From DATBVX01 sp035263105 (GTDB taxonomy: Bacteria; Pseudomonadota; Gammaproteobacteria; Steroidobacterales; Steroidobacteraceae), in NCBI GenBank assembly GCA_035263105.1, contig DATFRO010000046.1, forward strand, positions 1 to 12,941: 12,941 nucleotides of DNA, given 5' to 3'. How positions within the stretch are numbered: position 1 is the stretch's first letter; each line of letters begins with the position of its first letter. Below, one piece after another: positions 6,438 to 12,941 of the stretch. The translations under genes and the position numbers were made by a program. Below the pieces are notes generated by a model that saw only the letters and a program-made list of their open reading frames with translations, was not told the DNA's origin and searched no databases.

Positions 6438-7820
6438 CTAGCGGCGACGTCCTCCACCACCGCGCGACATGCCGCCGCCACCGCGGCTCGCCGCACCCCG
6501 GCTGCTGCTGGCGCGAGTGCCCGCACCATTCCCCACGCCGCCGAAAGTGTCCGAGCCGCGCGAGCGGCTCGACGATCCGCGGTTCTGACTGCCGAAATCA
6601 CGCGACTGACCGCCCATGTCGCGACTCTGTCCGGCGCGGTCACGCGACTGGCCGCCGAGATCGCGATTCTGACCGCCGAGGTCGCGATTGCCCGCCGCAT
6701 CGCGGGCGCCGCTGTTGACGCGATTACCCTGCGTGTCGCGCAGATTCCCGGCGCCTTCGCGACTGATCTGCTGACGCCCCTGCTCTGCGCGCCCGCGGAA
6801 CGCCTCGCGCGACTGAACGGCCTCGCGGCTGCTGGCGCCGCCGTATTTCTGCCGGCTGTTGGCGTCGCGATACTCAACGCCTTTGCGGTTCGCGGCGTTG
6901 TGCTGCCACTTGCTGTTGCCGGCCTTGTTGCCCGCCTTATTGCCGGCGCGACTGTTGTCGCCCGCACGGTTGCCAGCGCGATCGGTGTTGCCGGGGCGGT
7001 TGTTGATCTCGTTGCGGTTGAAGTTGTTTTCCCGGTTGATGTCGATATCGATGTCGCTGCTACCCCAGTTGCAATTGCCCCAGAGGGCGCCGCCGACGAT
7101 CACCCCCATGCTGAAAGAGAAAAAGGCCGCACCGGCGTAATAACCCGGCGGGTAGTAGTAGTACGGCGGGTAGTAGGGGTACGGCCACGCGCCATAGACC
7201 ACCGTCGGGTTGTAGGTCGGGACGTAAACCACTTCGGGATCGGCCGACTCGATGATGATGATCTGCGGATTGGCCGAGCCGGCCGGCGCGGCCTCTGTCT
7301 TGACCGTTTGCTCCTTGGAACTCTTGAGGTTGCCTTCCTTCTGCGCTTTGGCTCTCAGGCGTTGCACCGCGTCCATGACATCCTTCTGCTGCGCGAGAAA
7401 AGCGTCGCCGAGTTTCTGCGTCCAGTCGACCTTCTCATCCATCATCGTGAGGACCTGCGGAAAGGCGACGAGCGCCTTCACGCTCGGGTCCCAGTCCTCG
7501 CTCTCGACCGCCTTCGCGACGGCGTCCCCCTTGACGTCCGGATGCTGCTTCTGCCAGCGCGCCGCCTCGACGATGGCGAGCGGATAGGTCGATGCCATGA
7601 AGATCTGCGCCAGCAGTGAGTCCGGGTAGAGTGCGATCGGTGCGACGATCTGCTCCAGCTCCTCCGGCTTGAAGAGCGGCTTCTCGGGAGCCGCGGCCGT
7701 GGTGGACGCGGTGGCGGCGGCGGTGGATGCCGGCTGCTGCGCGAAGACCAGGGACGAAAGTACCGCCGTAACGAGCAGCACCGGGAGCGAACGCACGAGT
7801 CGCAGAAAGGCACGCCGCAT
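6438..7820 (-). CDS. DUF3300-family exported protein with repetitive Arg/Gly/Asn-rich tail
   Basis: A 460-residue exported protein. Residues 1-27 are a signal peptide (cleavage near VFA/QQ), followed by an Ala/Thr-rich linker. Residues about 48-210 are the DUF3300 (PF11737) domain, with FKPEELEQIVAPIALYPDSLLAQIFMAS in two adjoining blocks and YPLAIVEAARW, ending in ADPEVVYVPTYNPTVVYG. A Tyr/Pro-rich stretch (212-228) and a Gly/Phe-rich, possibly membrane-associating segment (229-249) follow. The last 200 residues are low-complexity: GN/AGN repeats, then heptads of the form SRDxGGQ, then an RGG-like end (GGGGMSRGGGGRRR). The ATG at 7818-7820 has GAGG 8 bases upstream. The open frame continues upstream to 7943, but that extension would bury the signal peptide. 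It is the first gene of a coupled pair with the DUF2950 lipoprotein. The molecular function is unknown; an envelope location is inferred. Confidence 0.88.
   Translation of the reverse strand: MRRAFLRLVRSLPVLLVTAVLSSLVFAQQPASTAAATASTTAAAPEKPLFKPEELEQIVAPIALYPDSLLAQIFMASTYPLAIVEAARWQKQHPDVKGDAVAKAVESEDWDPSVKALVAFPQVLTMMDEKVDWTQKLGDAFLAQQKDVMDAVQRLRAKAQKEGNLKSSKEQTVKTEAAPAGSANPQIIIIESADPEVVYVPTYNPTVVYGAWPYPYYPPYYYYPPGYYAGAAFFSFSMGVIVGGALWGNCNWGSSDIDIDINRENNFNRNEINNRPGNTDRAGNRAGDNSRAGNKAGNKAGNSKWQHNAANRKGVEYRDANSRQKYGGASSREAVQSREAFRGRAEQGRQQISREGAGNLRDTQGNRVNSGARDAAGNRDLGGQNRDLGGQSRDRAGQSRDMGGQSRDFGSQNRGSSSRSRGSDTFGGVGNGAGTRASSSRGAASRGGGGMSRGGGGRRR
6585..6689 (-). repeat. Five 21-base tandem repeats encoding (N/S)RDxxxQ heptads
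   Basis: Within the DUF3300 gene, residues 378-412 consist of five consecutive heptads: NRDLGGQ, NRDLGGQ, SRDRAGQ, SRDMGGQ and SRDFGSQ. The matching DNA is a 21-base tandem array with small differences between copies. Copy number could vary by slippage or recombination without shifting the frame. Confidence 0.85.
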
Positions 7821-7970
7821 TTGTTGAGCCTCGGCGTGAATGTAGGCTGTTGAGCTCACTCGTCCCACTGTGGACTTTACGGAACGGCCTGCATGCAATC
7901 CCTGTTGCCTGATACCTTGCGGACTCGCTAACCTCCCGCGCATTCCGCGGAACTCTTCGGGGAGATACTC
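7821..7970. promoter_or_regulatory. Divergent intergenic region between DUF3300 and DUF3313-type genes
   Basis: These 150 bases separate two divergently transcribed genes, so promoters for both should lie here. I see no strong -35/-10 pair in either direction. The best plus-strand candidate is TTGCCT (7905-7910) followed at 18 bases by TAACCT, which is weak. An 8-base direct repeat, TGTTGAGC, occurs at 7822-7829 and 7848-7855, and an 8-base palindrome, TGCATGCA, at 7890-7897. Promoter presence is inferred from layout only. Confidence 0.4.
7959..7964 (+). promoter_or_regulatory. Shine-Dalgarno site supporting a GTG start
   Basis: GGGGAG lies 6 bases before the GTG at 7971-7973. This good spacing favours GTG over the in-frame ATG at 7992 as the start of the DUF3313-type gene. 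Confidence 0.65.
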
Positions 7971-8663
7971 GTGAAACTGGCACTCGGACGAATGGATCTC
8001 GTGGCAGCACAGCTGCTGGTGAGTCTTTGCCTGCTGAGCAGTTCAACGGCGTTCGCCGCCGGCAAGCCGCCGGAAACGACTGAAGACGGATTGAAGCTGG
8101 TCAAGGTCAAGGGTGTCGACATGGCGTACGTACGACCGGGCGCGACCCTCGCTCCGTACAAGCGTGTGATGGTCGACCCCGTCCAGGTCGCCTTCAGCAA
8201 GGAGTGGGACCCGGAGAAGGCCGGCTCACGTATGAAGCTGTCACAGGAGGAGCGCGAGAAGATCCGCACGGGTCTCGGCAACCTCTTCAACAAGACGTTC
8301 AAGGAAGAGCTGGAAAAGAAGAACGGCTACCCGGTGGTCACCGAGCCAGGACCGGATGTGCTGCGTGTGACGCCCGCCCTGGTCGAGGTCTATGCGAATG
8401 CACCAGACACCATGGAGCCCGGCCGCACGTACACCTTCACCGTGAGCGCCGGCAGCGCCACGCTCATCGGCGAACTTCGCGACTCGGAGACGGGCCAGAT
8501 CCTCGCCCGCTTCGCGGACCAGCAGGAAGCACGCAGCGACGGCTTTCTGCGCTTGTCGAGCAGCGTGGAGAACTCCGCCGAGGCGCGCTCCATGGTGAGC
8601 CACTGGGCGCGTATCCTGAGGTCGCGGCTCGACAAGGTGAAGGCCGAACCGGCAGCGCAGTGA
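7971..8663 (+). CDS. DUF3313-like exported protein
   Basis: A 230-residue exported protein and the only plus-strand gene here. The start is GTG, chosen for the GGGGAG site 6 bases upstream. The N-terminus is a Sec signal peptide with a hydrophobic core (VAAQLLVSLCLL) and a likely cleavage after AFA at about 29. A cysteine lies in the core, but the residue before it is Leu, so it does not make a proper lipobox. The mature part has YKRVMVDPVQVAF, then LSQEEREKI, then GPDVLRVTPALVEVY, GSATLIGELRDSETGQILAR and a C-terminal helix ending in ARILRSRLDKV. These resemble DUF3313 (PF11769), many of whose members I recall as lipoproteins. Function is unknown. It is divergent from the DUF3300-DUF2950 pair and ends 42 bases from the convergent hydrolase gene, with no evident terminator between them. 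Confidence 0.8.
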   Translation: MKLALGRMDLVAAQLLVSLCLLSSSTAFAAGKPPETTEDGLKLVKVKGVDMAYVRPGATLAPYKRVMVDPVQVAFSKEWDPEKAGSRMKLSQEEREKIRTGLGNLFNKTFKEELEKKNGYPVVTEPGPDVLRVTPALVEVYANAPDTMEPGRTYTFTVSAGSATLIGELRDSETGQILARFADQQEARSDGFLRLSSSVENSAEARSMVSHWARILRSRLDKVKAEPAAQ

Positions 8664-8705
8664 AATTCAGAGTGAAGTGAGTCTCAGGGCACCCAGCGCG
8701 AGTCG

Positions 8706-10163
8706 TCACTGCGCGGCCGACAGCGACAGGAACTGCTCGATCCGGGTTTCCTCGTACGCAAAGAACGGATTGAAGCGCAGGCGCAGCACGGTGCTTGCCG
8801 GAATTGCGAGCAGTCCCTGCTCCCCGAGTACTTCCACGCGGCCGAGATAAACGCTGCCTGATCCCGCAGGGCGGGTCGCACCGTAGATCGGATCATCAGG
8901 CGCGACCGGCAGCGCCAGGTGCGACAGCGAGAACATGCCGGGCGGCCACGCGAGTCCCAGTGCCACGTCCGGCTCGGTCGCGCCATGCGAAGCTCTGCGC
9001 CGCGCGACCAGCGCGGAGCTGGTATCACTCTCGTTGGTCAGGAGCGTGACGCCGAAAGGCCGCTCTTCCCCCGTCAACAACTGGTCCGCCACATCGCGCA
9101 CGCCGGGACTGAGGAAGGAGTCCGCCTCCGCGCGGCGATTACGATCGTAAACCACGAGCTCGTGTCCCTCCGCGGCAAGACGACCGAGAAAGTGCTGCAC
9201 GACTGCGCGCGGCGAAACCGTTGCATCCGCCACCGACTGGAACACCAGGGTGCGGGGAAATCCCGTTACCGGCCCTTTTGCCGACAGCCGCGTGAGGCGC
9301 TCGTCGATCATCTGCGTCAACTCATAGATCTCTCGTCCGGCGCGCACCGGGAAGGAGTTGTACTTGTACGGGTCGTATTCCGGGATGAGGTCGAGCCAGG
9401 CCATCTTGCCGAGGCCGGGCAGCATCGACATGCGCTCCTGCCACACGGCCAGGAACGCGAGCGGGTCGACGCCAATGGCCGGTGACAGCAGGACCAGTCC
9501 GTCGGGCGCCGGCGTCTTCTCCCCTTCGAGCCGCGCCAGCGAGTACTCGACCGAGAGCGCCGCGCCGGTCGAAAACCCCATCATGTAGAACGGTGTCTGC
9601 GAGGGGAGCCGTCGCTTGAGATCCGTCGCTGCCATTCGCACCGCGGCCGCCCAGTCCCGCCAGTCTACGGTGGTCAGTGCCGCCGCCGCCGTCCCGTGCG
9701 CGGGCAGGCGCAGCGCGACCACCCAGCAGCCTCTGTCGTGCAGCTTCTGGGCCAGTGCACGAAATACGTACGGCGAGTCCGTGAGCCCGTGAATCAGGAG
9801 CACGCCGGCGCGCGGCGCATCGCTGGCGAGTTCAAACGTGCGATTGAAGTTCTCCGGATATGACATCGGGTCGGCGCGGCTGCCGGCCGTGTAGCGATTG
9901 AGCGCGCCCTGATTCGCTGCATCCGTGTGCTGGTACACCTCGCGCTTCAGTTCCTCGAACAGCCGATCCTCGAGCTGGCGATAGGCCTCGAGGGTCGTAA
10001 CTTTCTCGCTGTCTGCGCGCGTGAACTCCTCGCGCAACGCTGCCGTGTGCCAGGGCTTGAGATCGGGCTTGCCGCTCACGCCGAGTGCGATGAAACCGGC
10101 GAGTCCGGCGAGTATCGCGCCGAGCAGCGCACAGAGAACGCAGAGCAGGACTCTCTTGATCAT
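8706..10163 (-). CDS. Membrane-anchored alpha/beta hydrolase (serine esterase/lipase-like)
   Basis: A 485-residue alpha/beta-hydrolase-fold enzyme. Residues 4-29 form a hydrophobic N-terminal helix that is either a signal anchor or an uncleaved signal, so the catalytic domain probably faces the periplasm. The hydrolase core begins at about 115, with the oxyanion motif HGLTDSP (125-131), a second strand-loop at RLPAHG and the nucleophile elbow GFSTGA with Ser198. The likely acid is Asp313 in SVADATVSP. The expected catalytic His about 25-35 residues later is missing; the best candidate is His415 in FSLSHLALP, roughly 100 residues downstream. The substrate is unknown; an ester is likely. The ATG lacks a clear ribosome site. 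The gene lies 33 bases after the HAD phosphatase on the same strand and may be co-transcribed with it. It converges with the DUF3313-type gene. Confidence 0.87.
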   Translation of the reverse strand: MIKRVLLCVLCALLGAILAGLAGFIALGVSGKPDLKPWHTAALREEFTRADSEKVTTLEAYRQLEDRLFEELKREVYQHTDAANQGALNRYTAGSRADPMSYPENFNRTFELASDAPRAGVLLIHGLTDSPYVFRALAQKLHDRGCWVVALRLPAHGTAAAALTTVDWRDWAAAVRMAATDLKRRLPSQTPFYMMGFSTGAALSVEYSLARLEGEKTPAPDGLVLLSPAIGVDPLAFLAVWQERMSMLPGLGKMAWLDLIPEYDPYKYNSFPVRAGREIYELTQMIDERLTRLSAKGPVTGFPRTLVFQSVADATVSPRAVVQHFLGRLAAEGHELVVYDRNRRAEADSFLSPGVRDVADQLLTGEERPFGVTLLTNESDTSSALVARRRASHGATEPDVALGLAWPPGMFSLSHLALPVAPDDPIYGATRPAGSGSVYLGRVEVLGEQGLLAIPASTVLRLRFNPFFAYEETRIEQFLSLSAAQ

Positions 10164-10196
10164 GCGCGCGACAGTATCGCGGCCGGCGCTTGCCGA

Positions 10197-11228
10197 CTAC
10201 TGCTCAAAACCGTAGACGCGCTTCCAGTCCTTCTTCATGTCGACGACCGTCCAGGACTTGGCTCGTGCCTCGTCGAGCGCCTTGTCGAGACGCCCGATGT
10301 GCGACTGGCGGTCGTAGGCCCATTCGCGTTGCCCATCGGTGTGCCAGACGAGTCCCGCGAAGCGCGGCCCCAGTCCCGCGGCGGTCCATTCGAGCATCTG
10401 CTGATCGCCGTCGGAATTGCCGAACGCAAGGATCGGCCTGCGTCCGATGATGCCCTGGATATTGACCGGTTTGCCCGGCCCGTCATCGACAAAGTCGACC
10501 TTCGGCTGACGCATCAGCGCCGGGACTCCGTCCTTGCCGAGCTCGAACTTCGTGACAAACCGCGTGCCGATCACCTGCTCGGGCGGAATCCCGTAGACCT
10601 TCTCGGCCCACGGGCGCATGAACTCGACCGTGCCGCCCGAGACGATGTAGGTCTTGAAGCCGTTGCTGCGCAGGTACGCCAGCAACTCCAGCATCGGCTG
10701 GAACACGAGGTCCGTGTACGGCCGCTTGAAACGCGGATGCCGCGCCGTTGCGATCCAGTCGTTCACGATCCCGGTGAACTCGTCGGTGCTCATGCCGGTG
10801 TGCGTGGCCAGCAGCAACTCGACCAGCCCCTTCTCGCCGGAGCCCGCCAGCGCTTTCATGTCGCCTTCCAGCACCGCCTTGAAGGGCTGTGTCGTTTTCC
10901 ATTCCGGATGCTGGGGAGCGAGGACCTTGACGCGATCGAGCGCGAATGCGAACTGAAAGTAGATCGGCTGTTCCGACCAGAGCGTGCCGTCGTTGTCGAA
11001 TGTCGCGATCCGTTCCGCGACGGGCACGAAATCACCCGTACCTTGCGTCGTGACCCTCGTGACGAAGGCGGTGATGGCCTGCTTGGCGGCTCCGTCGTTC
11101 CAGGACGGAAGCGGATCGACAGGCGGTGGCGGCGCAGTTGCCGACGCCGCTGCCACTGCAAGCCTGGTCGCCAGCAGCGCTGCGAGAAAGCCGGTGATAG
11201 ATACCGCCCGCTTGAACGATGCTCGCAT
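10197..11228 (-). CDS. Exported HAD-superfamily phosphatase
   Basis: A 343-residue protein with all four HAD motifs. Motif I is ATFDNDGTLWSE, with nucleophile Asp78 and acid Asp80. Motif II is Ser197 in IVSGGT. Motif III is probably Lys253. Motif IV is FGNSDGD, with Asp273 and Asp275. The helical cap between motifs I and II suits the phosphoserine-phosphatase-like branch. Residues 1-28 form a signal peptide (ITGFLAALLATRLAVAA), followed by a Pro-rich linker, so the enzyme is predicted to act outside the cytoplasm. The substrate cannot be told. I chose the ATG at 11226-11228 because AGGGG stands 7 bases upstream and the signal peptide starts there; the longer open frame to 11429 would overlap batD. 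It lies 86 bases after batD and 33 bases before the hydrolase gene. Confidence 0.9.
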   Translation of the reverse strand: MRASFKRAVSITGFLAALLATRLAVAAASATAPPPPVDPLPSWNDGAAKQAITAFVTRVTTQGTGDFVPVAERIATFDNDGTLWSEQPIYFQFAFALDRVKVLAPQHPEWKTTQPFKAVLEGDMKALAGSGEKGLVELLLATHTGMSTDEFTGIVNDWIATARHPRFKRPYTDLVFQPMLELLAYLRSNGFKTYIVSGGTVEFMRPWAEKVYGIPPEQVIGTRFVTKFELGKDGVPALMRQPKVDFVDDGPGKPVNIQGIIGRRPILAFGNSDGDQQMLEWTAAGLGPRFAGLVWHTDGQREWAYDRQSHIGRLDKALDEARAKSWTVVDMKKDWKRVYGFEQ

Positions 11229-11314
11229 ATGCACGCCCCTGACCAGGTCCCAGAGCGGACGGTTGCACGTTCGCCCACGCCGATAAACTGTACCTTGGTG
11301 CAGCATCGACTCCG

Positions 11315-12643
11315 TCAGTCCACAGGATTCAGTTGCGGCAGTCTGCCGCGCAACGTGACCACGCGAGTTGCGGCAAGTGCGCGTTGCCTGGCCTGTCCCA
11401 CGGCCGCGGCCAGTGTCGCCCCGCGCCAACGCGCGGCGCCTGCGCCTCCGGCATAGAGCCGGCGCTCGAGGTCACGGACGTCGCCGGCGACGATCTCACC
11501 CGCTCGCATCGTCCACGCGCTCAGCGAGGGCGTCCCGGCGCGGCGCACCCACTCCCCAAGAGACGCATAGGCCTTGCCCGCTTCATTGGAACGACACGCC
11601 TCCAGGAAGCGCGCGAAGTACGCGGGCTCCGACTCGAACCGAGCTACGCGTCGGGCGAGGAGCCAGCTACGAATCGTGCTTGCGTACTGACGCCTAAGCC
11701 ACAGCACGAGCCCCGGCACTACGAGGCCGGTTCCGCCCCAAATCAGCCAGCGCTTCCAGTCGATTCGCTCGTGAGCTGCAACGGCGGCTGCCTGGGGAGG
11801 AGCGTCGGGCGCAATCACCGGTGACTGCTGCGGAGTTGACGCAACGGTCACCTCGATCTGCGGCGCGCGAGCAACTTCCTGCCGATTGGCAACGGCATTG
11901 AACCAGCGGATCTCGATTGCCGGCAGCACATAGCTGCCCGCCTTGTCGAAGCGATAGGTCGCCGCATCGATGCGCCGGCCGCCCAGGAATTCACCCTTGT
12001 CGCCGGTGACATCCGAGAGCAGCGGATCCTTGCGGTACACGCGGACCCCGTCGGGTGCCGTGAATTCGGGCGGCGGAATCATCATGGCCTGCGTGCGATC
12101 GGCGTAGATCTCGAGCTTGCGCGTGATCGCATCGCCGACCTGCAATCCTGCAGCGTTCCCTTCCACGGTCTGCCTCACGGTCACACGGGCCACGGGGACG
12201 GCACCGCCCTGGGTTCTGGCGCCAGCGGGAAGAGTCGCGCTGAATGATTTGGGTGGCAGCGTGACAGAACCCGGCGCCGACTGGCCGGGAACCGCGGCGT
12301 AGCGGAACGTGATCTTCGCCGGCGGCAGAGTGAAGGTTCCTTCCTGCTGAGGAACGATGATGTAGGTCCGCTTGATACCCGCGTACGTGACGCCTTCGAT
12401 CGTCTCGTTGAGGTTCTCGGCGCTGTCCTCGAGCGTGACGACGGCGCCCGGGATATCCAGGGTTGGAAATGCCAGTGACGACATGAAGAAGTTGGGTACG
12501 AACACCAGCACTTCGAGCCGTACCGATTCGCCCACGAGAATCGGTCCATGGTGATCGACCTGCACGCGCACCACCGGGCTCGCGGCGAAGGCGAGACTGG
12601 CGCTGAAGAGCAGCACGAGCAGCGCGGCGCGCGCGTATCTCAT
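11315..12643 (-). CDS. batD: BatD-like envelope protein (aerotolerance/Bat family)
   Basis: A 442-residue membrane protein. Residues 1-20 are a signal peptide (cleavage near AFA/AS). The periplasmic part (about 22-290) contains two beta-rich BatD-type segments: VGESVRLEVLVFVP to GTFTLPPAKITFRY, and VGDAITRKLEIYA to AGSYVLPAIEIRWFN. A single membrane helix spans about 299-317 and is followed by Arg residues and a helical cytoplasmic tail of about 120 residues. This matches the BatD oxygen-tolerance family (PF13584). Bat proteins were named for Bacteroides aerotolerance, but their molecular role is not settled; they usually accompany MoxR ATPase and von Willebrand A-domain proteins. The ATG overlaps the stop codon of the upstream TPR-containing Bat gene as ATGA (12640-12643), so the two are translationally coupled. 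Confidence 0.88.
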   Translation of the reverse strand: MRYARAALLVLLFSASLAFAASPVVRVQVDHHGPILVGESVRLEVLVFVPNFFMSSLAFPTLDIPGAVVTLEDSAENLNETIEGVTYAGIKRTYIIVPQQEGTFTLPPAKITFRYAAVPGQSAPGSVTLPPKSFSATLPAGARTQGGAVPVARVTVRQTVEGNAAGLQVGDAITRKLEIYADRTQAMMIPPPEFTAPDGVRVYRKDPLLSDVTGDKGEFLGGRRIDAATYRFDKAGSYVLPAIEIRWFNAVANRQEVARAPQIEVTVASTPQQSPVIAPDAPPQAAAVAAHERIDWKRWLIWGGTGLVVPGLVLWLRRQYASTIRSWLLARRVARFESEPAYFARFLEACRSNEAGKAYASLGEWVRRAGTPSLSAWTMRAGEIVAGDVRDLERRLYAGGAGAARWRGATLAAAVGQARQRALAATRVVTLRGRLPQLNPVD

Positions 12644-12941
12644 TGGCGCTGCGCCTCGGCTTCGAGCTCGAACTTGCGCCGCAGAAGTTGCGCTGGCGTT
12701 GTCTGGATGTTACGCATCCACATGTCCGCGGTCTGCGCCGCGCTCACCTGCATCTGGCCGCGTTTGCCCTTCTTGCCCTTGTCGTCGAACTGGATTTCGT
12801 CGGGCTTGAGATTGGGGGCCTCCTCCTGCTGCTCGTCCTTGCTTGGTGGTGGAATCAAGGCCTGCACGAGCGCGAGATTGCCTTTTGCCTGCGGCCAATC
12901 GGGCCGACGCTGCAGCGCCTCCTCATAGCTCTTGACCGCCT
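12640..12941 (-). CDS. TPR-containing Bat protein, C-terminal end (runs off right edge)
   Basis: Partial gene: only the last 99 codons are visible and the frame stays open to base 12941. The visible part begins with one TPR-like helix pair (AVKSYEEALQRRPDWPQAKG, then NLALVQAL). A charged low-complexity linker rich in Glu, Lys and Asp follows, then a conserved-looking end, ADMWMRNIQTTPAQLLRRKF, that resembles the C-terminus of BatB/BatC proteins carrying a von Willebrand A domain plus TPRs. Whether this gene encodes the fused protein or only the TPR part cannot be told from the fragment. Its stop codon overlaps the batD start (ATGA), which supports a Bat operon continuing upstream beyond the window. 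Confidence 0.82.
   Translation of the reverse strand, partial: AVKSYEEALQRRPDWPQAKGNLALVQALIPPPSKDEQQEEAPNLKPDEIQFDDKGKKGKRGQMQVSAAQTADMWMRNIQTTPAQLLRRKFELEAEAQRQ

Noticed and set aside
6417..7619. 400-codon plus-strand open frame with Ala/Val-rich, hydrophobic-looking product
   Set aside because: It mirrors the repetitive DUF3300 tail on the other strand. The apparent hydrophobicity comes from the reverse complement of Arg/Asn/Gly codons, not from a real membrane protein.
7821..7943. 41-residue N-terminal extension of the DUF3300 protein
   Set aside because: It would place a polar stretch before a clear signal peptide. The ATG at 7820 has a well-spaced GAGG.
7971..8058. Lipobox in the DUF3313-like protein
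   Set aside because: A Cys lies in the hydrophobic core, but the preceding residue is Leu, not Gly, Ala or Ser. The AFA site downstream fits ordinary signal-peptide cleavage better.
9927..11456. 509-codon plus-strand open frame
   Set aside because: It runs antisense across three well-supported genes (alpha/beta hydrolase, HAD phosphatase and the end of batD). Its product is Arg-rich without domain motifs. Long antisense frames are common in high-GC DNA.

Overview
This is a compact, high-GC bacterial chromosomal window. The genes look like ordinary proteobacterial ones, most likely from a gamma- or betaproteobacterium. That placement is inferred from the AdiA/PotE-type decarboxylase-antiporter pair, the DUF3300-DUF2950 pair and the BatD-type protein; the species cannot be named. 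I see no RNA genes, CRISPR array, insertion sequence, phage gene or origin. Genes are tightly packed, with no gene-free stretch above about 180 bases. All genes are on the minus strand except one (7971-8663).

In transcription order on the minus strand, the right edge (12941 to 11315) holds the C-terminal end of a TPR-containing Bat protein. It is coupled by an ATGA overlap to batD, a single-pass envelope protein. An exported HAD-superfamily phosphatase follows (11228-10197), then a membrane-anchored alpha/beta hydrolase (10163-8706) that converges on the only plus-strand gene, an exported DUF3313-type protein (7971-8663). Divergent from that gene is a translationally coupled pair: an exported DUF3300 protein with a long repetitive tail (7820-6438) and a DUF2950 lipoprotein (6428-5499).

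The left part (5439 to 1) looks like one functional unit. A sensor histidine kinase has a periplasmic substrate-binding-like domain. Its NarL/FixJ-type response regulator is joined to it by an ATGA overlap. Then come a biodegradative arginine decarboxylase of the AdiA type and the start of a PotE-like amino acid/polyamine antiporter, which runs off the left edge. Decarboxylase plus antiporter is the classic layout of an amino-acid-dependent acid-resistance or polyamine-exchange system: substrate enters, a proton is consumed in the cytoplasm, and the amine product leaves. The adjoining two-component system is a natural candidate regulator. Similar inverted repeats lie upstream of both the kinase gene and the decarboxylase gene.

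The most interesting points are this kinase-regulator-decarboxylase-antiporter arrangement, the mix of an AdiA-type enzyme with a PotE-type transporter, the RGG-like repetitive tail of the exported DUF3300 protein, and the widely displaced catalytic histidine of the alpha/beta hydrolase. I found no clear evidence of a wholly new system.
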